A stretch of DNA of 23,964 nt. Origin: an uncultured Ignavibacteriota bacterium. Lineage in GTDB: Bacteria; Bacteroidota; Ignavibacteria; Tepidaquicellales; Tepidaquicellaceae. Below are positions 23,299 to 23,964 of this stretch, piece after piece (position 1 is the stretch's first letter; each line of letters opens with the position of its first letter). The notes under the pieces were generated by a model that saw only the letters and a program-made list of their open reading frames with translations, was not told the DNA's origin and searched no databases. The DNA lies in assembly GCA_937959065.1 (NCBI GenBank), contig CALGOI010000078.1, forward strand, positions 1 to 23,964, read 5' to 3'. The translations under genes and the position numbers were made by a program.

Positions 23299-23315
23299 CT
23301 GAGTTTGCAGCTAAA

Positions 23316-23336
23316 ACAATCTTCAATGAAGATTGT
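23316..23336 (+). ncRNA. Perfect hairpin in the 3' region of the lysis operon
   Basis: ACAATCTTC (23316-23324) pairs perfectly with GAAGATTGT (23328-23336) around a 3-nt loop. No T run follows, so it is not a simple terminator. With the two hairpins further on it makes a series of three stem-loops between 23316 and 23498, which may be an RNA end-processing or stability signal or a small RNA. The remainder of the 402 nt without a gene (23299-23700) holds the terminators and the promoter region listed separately. Confidence 0.35.
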
Positions 23337-23381
23337 ACGTTCTTTACAGTTGGTTGAAATATTAATCAATTAAGCAAAGCA

Positions 23382-23411
23382 ACCGCCTCTGAAAAGGGGC
23401 GGTATTAAATT
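23382..23411 (+). terminator. Intrinsic terminator, first of two
   Basis: ACCGCCTC (23382-23389) pairs with GGGGCGGT (23396-23403), eight pairs including one T-G, loop TGAAAA. ATTAAATTTTTC follows. It ends the lysis operon. Confidence 0.65.
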
Positions 23412-23473
23412 TTTCATTTATTCACTCCTAGATCTGATATGTTAAGATGTACCATGTTGATTACCTCTAGATT

Positions 23474-23504
23474 CCCGCCTGAAACTCACTCAGGCGGGTT
23501 TTTT
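23474..23504 (+). terminator. Intrinsic terminator, strong, second of two
   Basis: CCCGCCTGA (23474-23482) pairs perfectly with TCAGGCGGG (23490-23498), loop AACTCAC, followed by six T (23499-23504). The stem is preceded by no A run, so it works mainly in the forward direction. It isolates the lysis operon from the HicB-like gene. Confidence 0.9.
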
Positions 23505-23582
23505 ATTTTAAATATCATAAAGTAAAGATAAAACAATACTTCTAATATGACTGATTTTAAGGAATTTATATAACAAATTAGC

Positions 23583-23607
23583 GTTATAATCGTATGTAAG
23601 GTTATAA
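23583..23607 (+). repeat. GTTATAA direct repeats upstream of the last promoter
   Basis: GTTATAA occurs at 23583-23589 and 23601-23607, 18 bp apart, with weaker related words (GTTATTTA at 23613, TTTTATAA at 23626). They lie 55-110 bp upstream of the promoter at 23659 in an AT-rich stretch. They may be protein-binding sites or just low-complexity AT sequence. Confidence 0.25.
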
Positions 23608-23658
23608 AAACTGTTATTTATATGGTTTTATAATTTTTTAAAAAAATTTTTATAATAT

Positions 23659-23690
23659 ATTGCTTAGGAAAAAATTCCTAAGTATATTTG
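23659..23690 (+). promoter_or_regulatory. Promoter with inverted-repeat operator filling the spacer
   Basis: ATTG (23659-23662) and TATATTTG (23683-23690) are 20 nt apart and fit the Bacteroidota -33/-7 consensus. The spacer is exactly the inverted repeat CTTAGGAA (23663-23670), AAAA, TTCCTAAG (23675-23682), perfect over 8 bp per arm. A repressor dimer bound here would block RNA polymerase, so the gene downstream is probably repressed by a phage or host regulator. The half-site TTAGGAA resembles TTAGGGAA in the promoter at 7053. Confidence 0.75.
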
Positions 23691-23715
23691 TTTAAACAGG
23701 TTGAGCAAAAAACAA

Positions 23716-23910
23716 ATGGGCGATAGGAGCAATAAAATCCCTATATCATTAAAGGGATTGACATTTCAAGAAGGCAATGAATTTTATTCAGTTTGTCTAG
23801 ATGTTAATATTGTCGTTTCTGGAAAAAGTTTAGATGAAGTAAAAGAAAAAACATTTTTATCCTCACTGAATTTGTTAAACAAAAAGCTGTTTTGTTTTTC
23901 TGGTTATTAG
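23716..23910 (+). CDS. HicB-like small protein, orphan antitoxin-type fold
   Basis: From ATG 23716 the frame gives 64 residues to TAG 23910. A TTG at 23701 would add five residues but would lie only about 5 nt from the likely transcription start. The core KIPISLKGLTFQEGNEFYSV followed by CLDVNIVVSGKSLDEVKEK has the pattern of the HicB-type beta-alpha fold: strand, YSVCLD strand, VSGKSLDEV turn and helix. Full HicB proteins have a longer C-terminus, often DNA-binding, and a HicA partner; neither is seen up to the right edge. The -1 frame at the end continues for a further 16 or so codons and ends with LVKKLVSLLGEIGYLKT (to 23960), which might be a frameshifted original C-terminus; this is uncertain. 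The gene is behind the operator-bearing promoter. Confidence 0.55.
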   Translation: MGDRSNKIPISLKGLTFQEGNEFYSVCLDVNIVVSGKSLDEVKEKTFLSSLNLLNKKLFCFSGY

Positions 23911-23964
23911 TTAAAAAATTGGTTTCATTGCTCGGAGAAATAGGATATTTAAAAACTTAAAAAG

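Noticed and set aside
3584..23411. A 14-nt identical word (GGCGGTATTAAATT) in the terminators at 3584 and 23398
   Set aside because: One such match is expected by chance in a window of this size, and the word plays a different part in each hairpin (5' arm versus 3' arm).
1..23964. CRISPR array, insertion sequence, integrase or attachment site
   Set aside because: No regularly spaced repeats, transposase or recombinase motifs were seen; the tRNA-Gly alone does not show integration.

Overview
The window is one contiguous stretch of a tailed bacteriophage genome (siphovirus-like, HK97-fold capsid, long-tail module), free or integrated. Every credible gene reads left to right. It is AT-rich. Most start codons are preceded by A/T-rich sequence without a Shine-Dalgarno motif, exported proteins carry short hydrophobic signals ending in a Q or C cleavage context, and three sites fit the Bacteroidota housekeeping promoter (TTTG about 20 nt upstream of TAnnTTTG). 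The host is therefore probably a member of the Bacteroidota; this is an inference from sequence style only.

Layout. 1-3552: end of a metallophosphoesterase, a DnaB-type helicase, a lipoprotein and a run of small, overlapping early-type genes (one DUF2513-like). 3553-4936: a terminator with an odd upstream RNA element, then a ParB-fold protein and a Mom-like DNA modification protein whose 3' end contains a tRNA-Gly(TCC). 4942-7045: terminase small and large subunits. 7046-7222: a promoter, a structured leader and a terminator ending 3 nt before the portal start codon. 7223-10435: portal, prohead protease and major capsid; portal and capsid frames are interrupted by in-frame stops (two TAA, one TGA). 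10520-19048: an exported protein, head-tail connector, tail terminator, major tail protein, tail chaperone with a -1 frameshift site, tape measure and tail-tip genes. 19059-23298: tail fibre, a second exported protein, a membrane protein, an endolysin with its own promoter-like repeat, an acyl-carrier-protein look-alike without the phosphopantetheine serine, and a membrane lipoprotein. 23299-23964: hairpins and terminators, a promoter whose spacer is exactly filled by an inverted-repeat operator, and a small HicB-like gene.

How it works together. The early genes replicate DNA, the ParB/Mom pair probably modifies it, terminase packages it through the portal into the protease-matured capsid, the tail genes build a long tail, and the right end lyses the host. 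The most unusual signals are: (i) two copies of a short, covarying RNA element (P1, TTA, P2 with an AGCGC loop, GG, P1') whose P1' strand is part of a terminator stem, placed just before the packaging and the head operons, which suggests an antitermination switch; (ii) the ACP-like protein that keeps the partner-recognition helix but has Pro where the modified Ser should be; (iii) the tRNA nested in the mom-like gene 9 nt upstream of terS; (iv) clean in-frame stops in portal and capsid plus a missing start codon in the ParB gene, which point to a decaying prophage, sequence errors or recoding.
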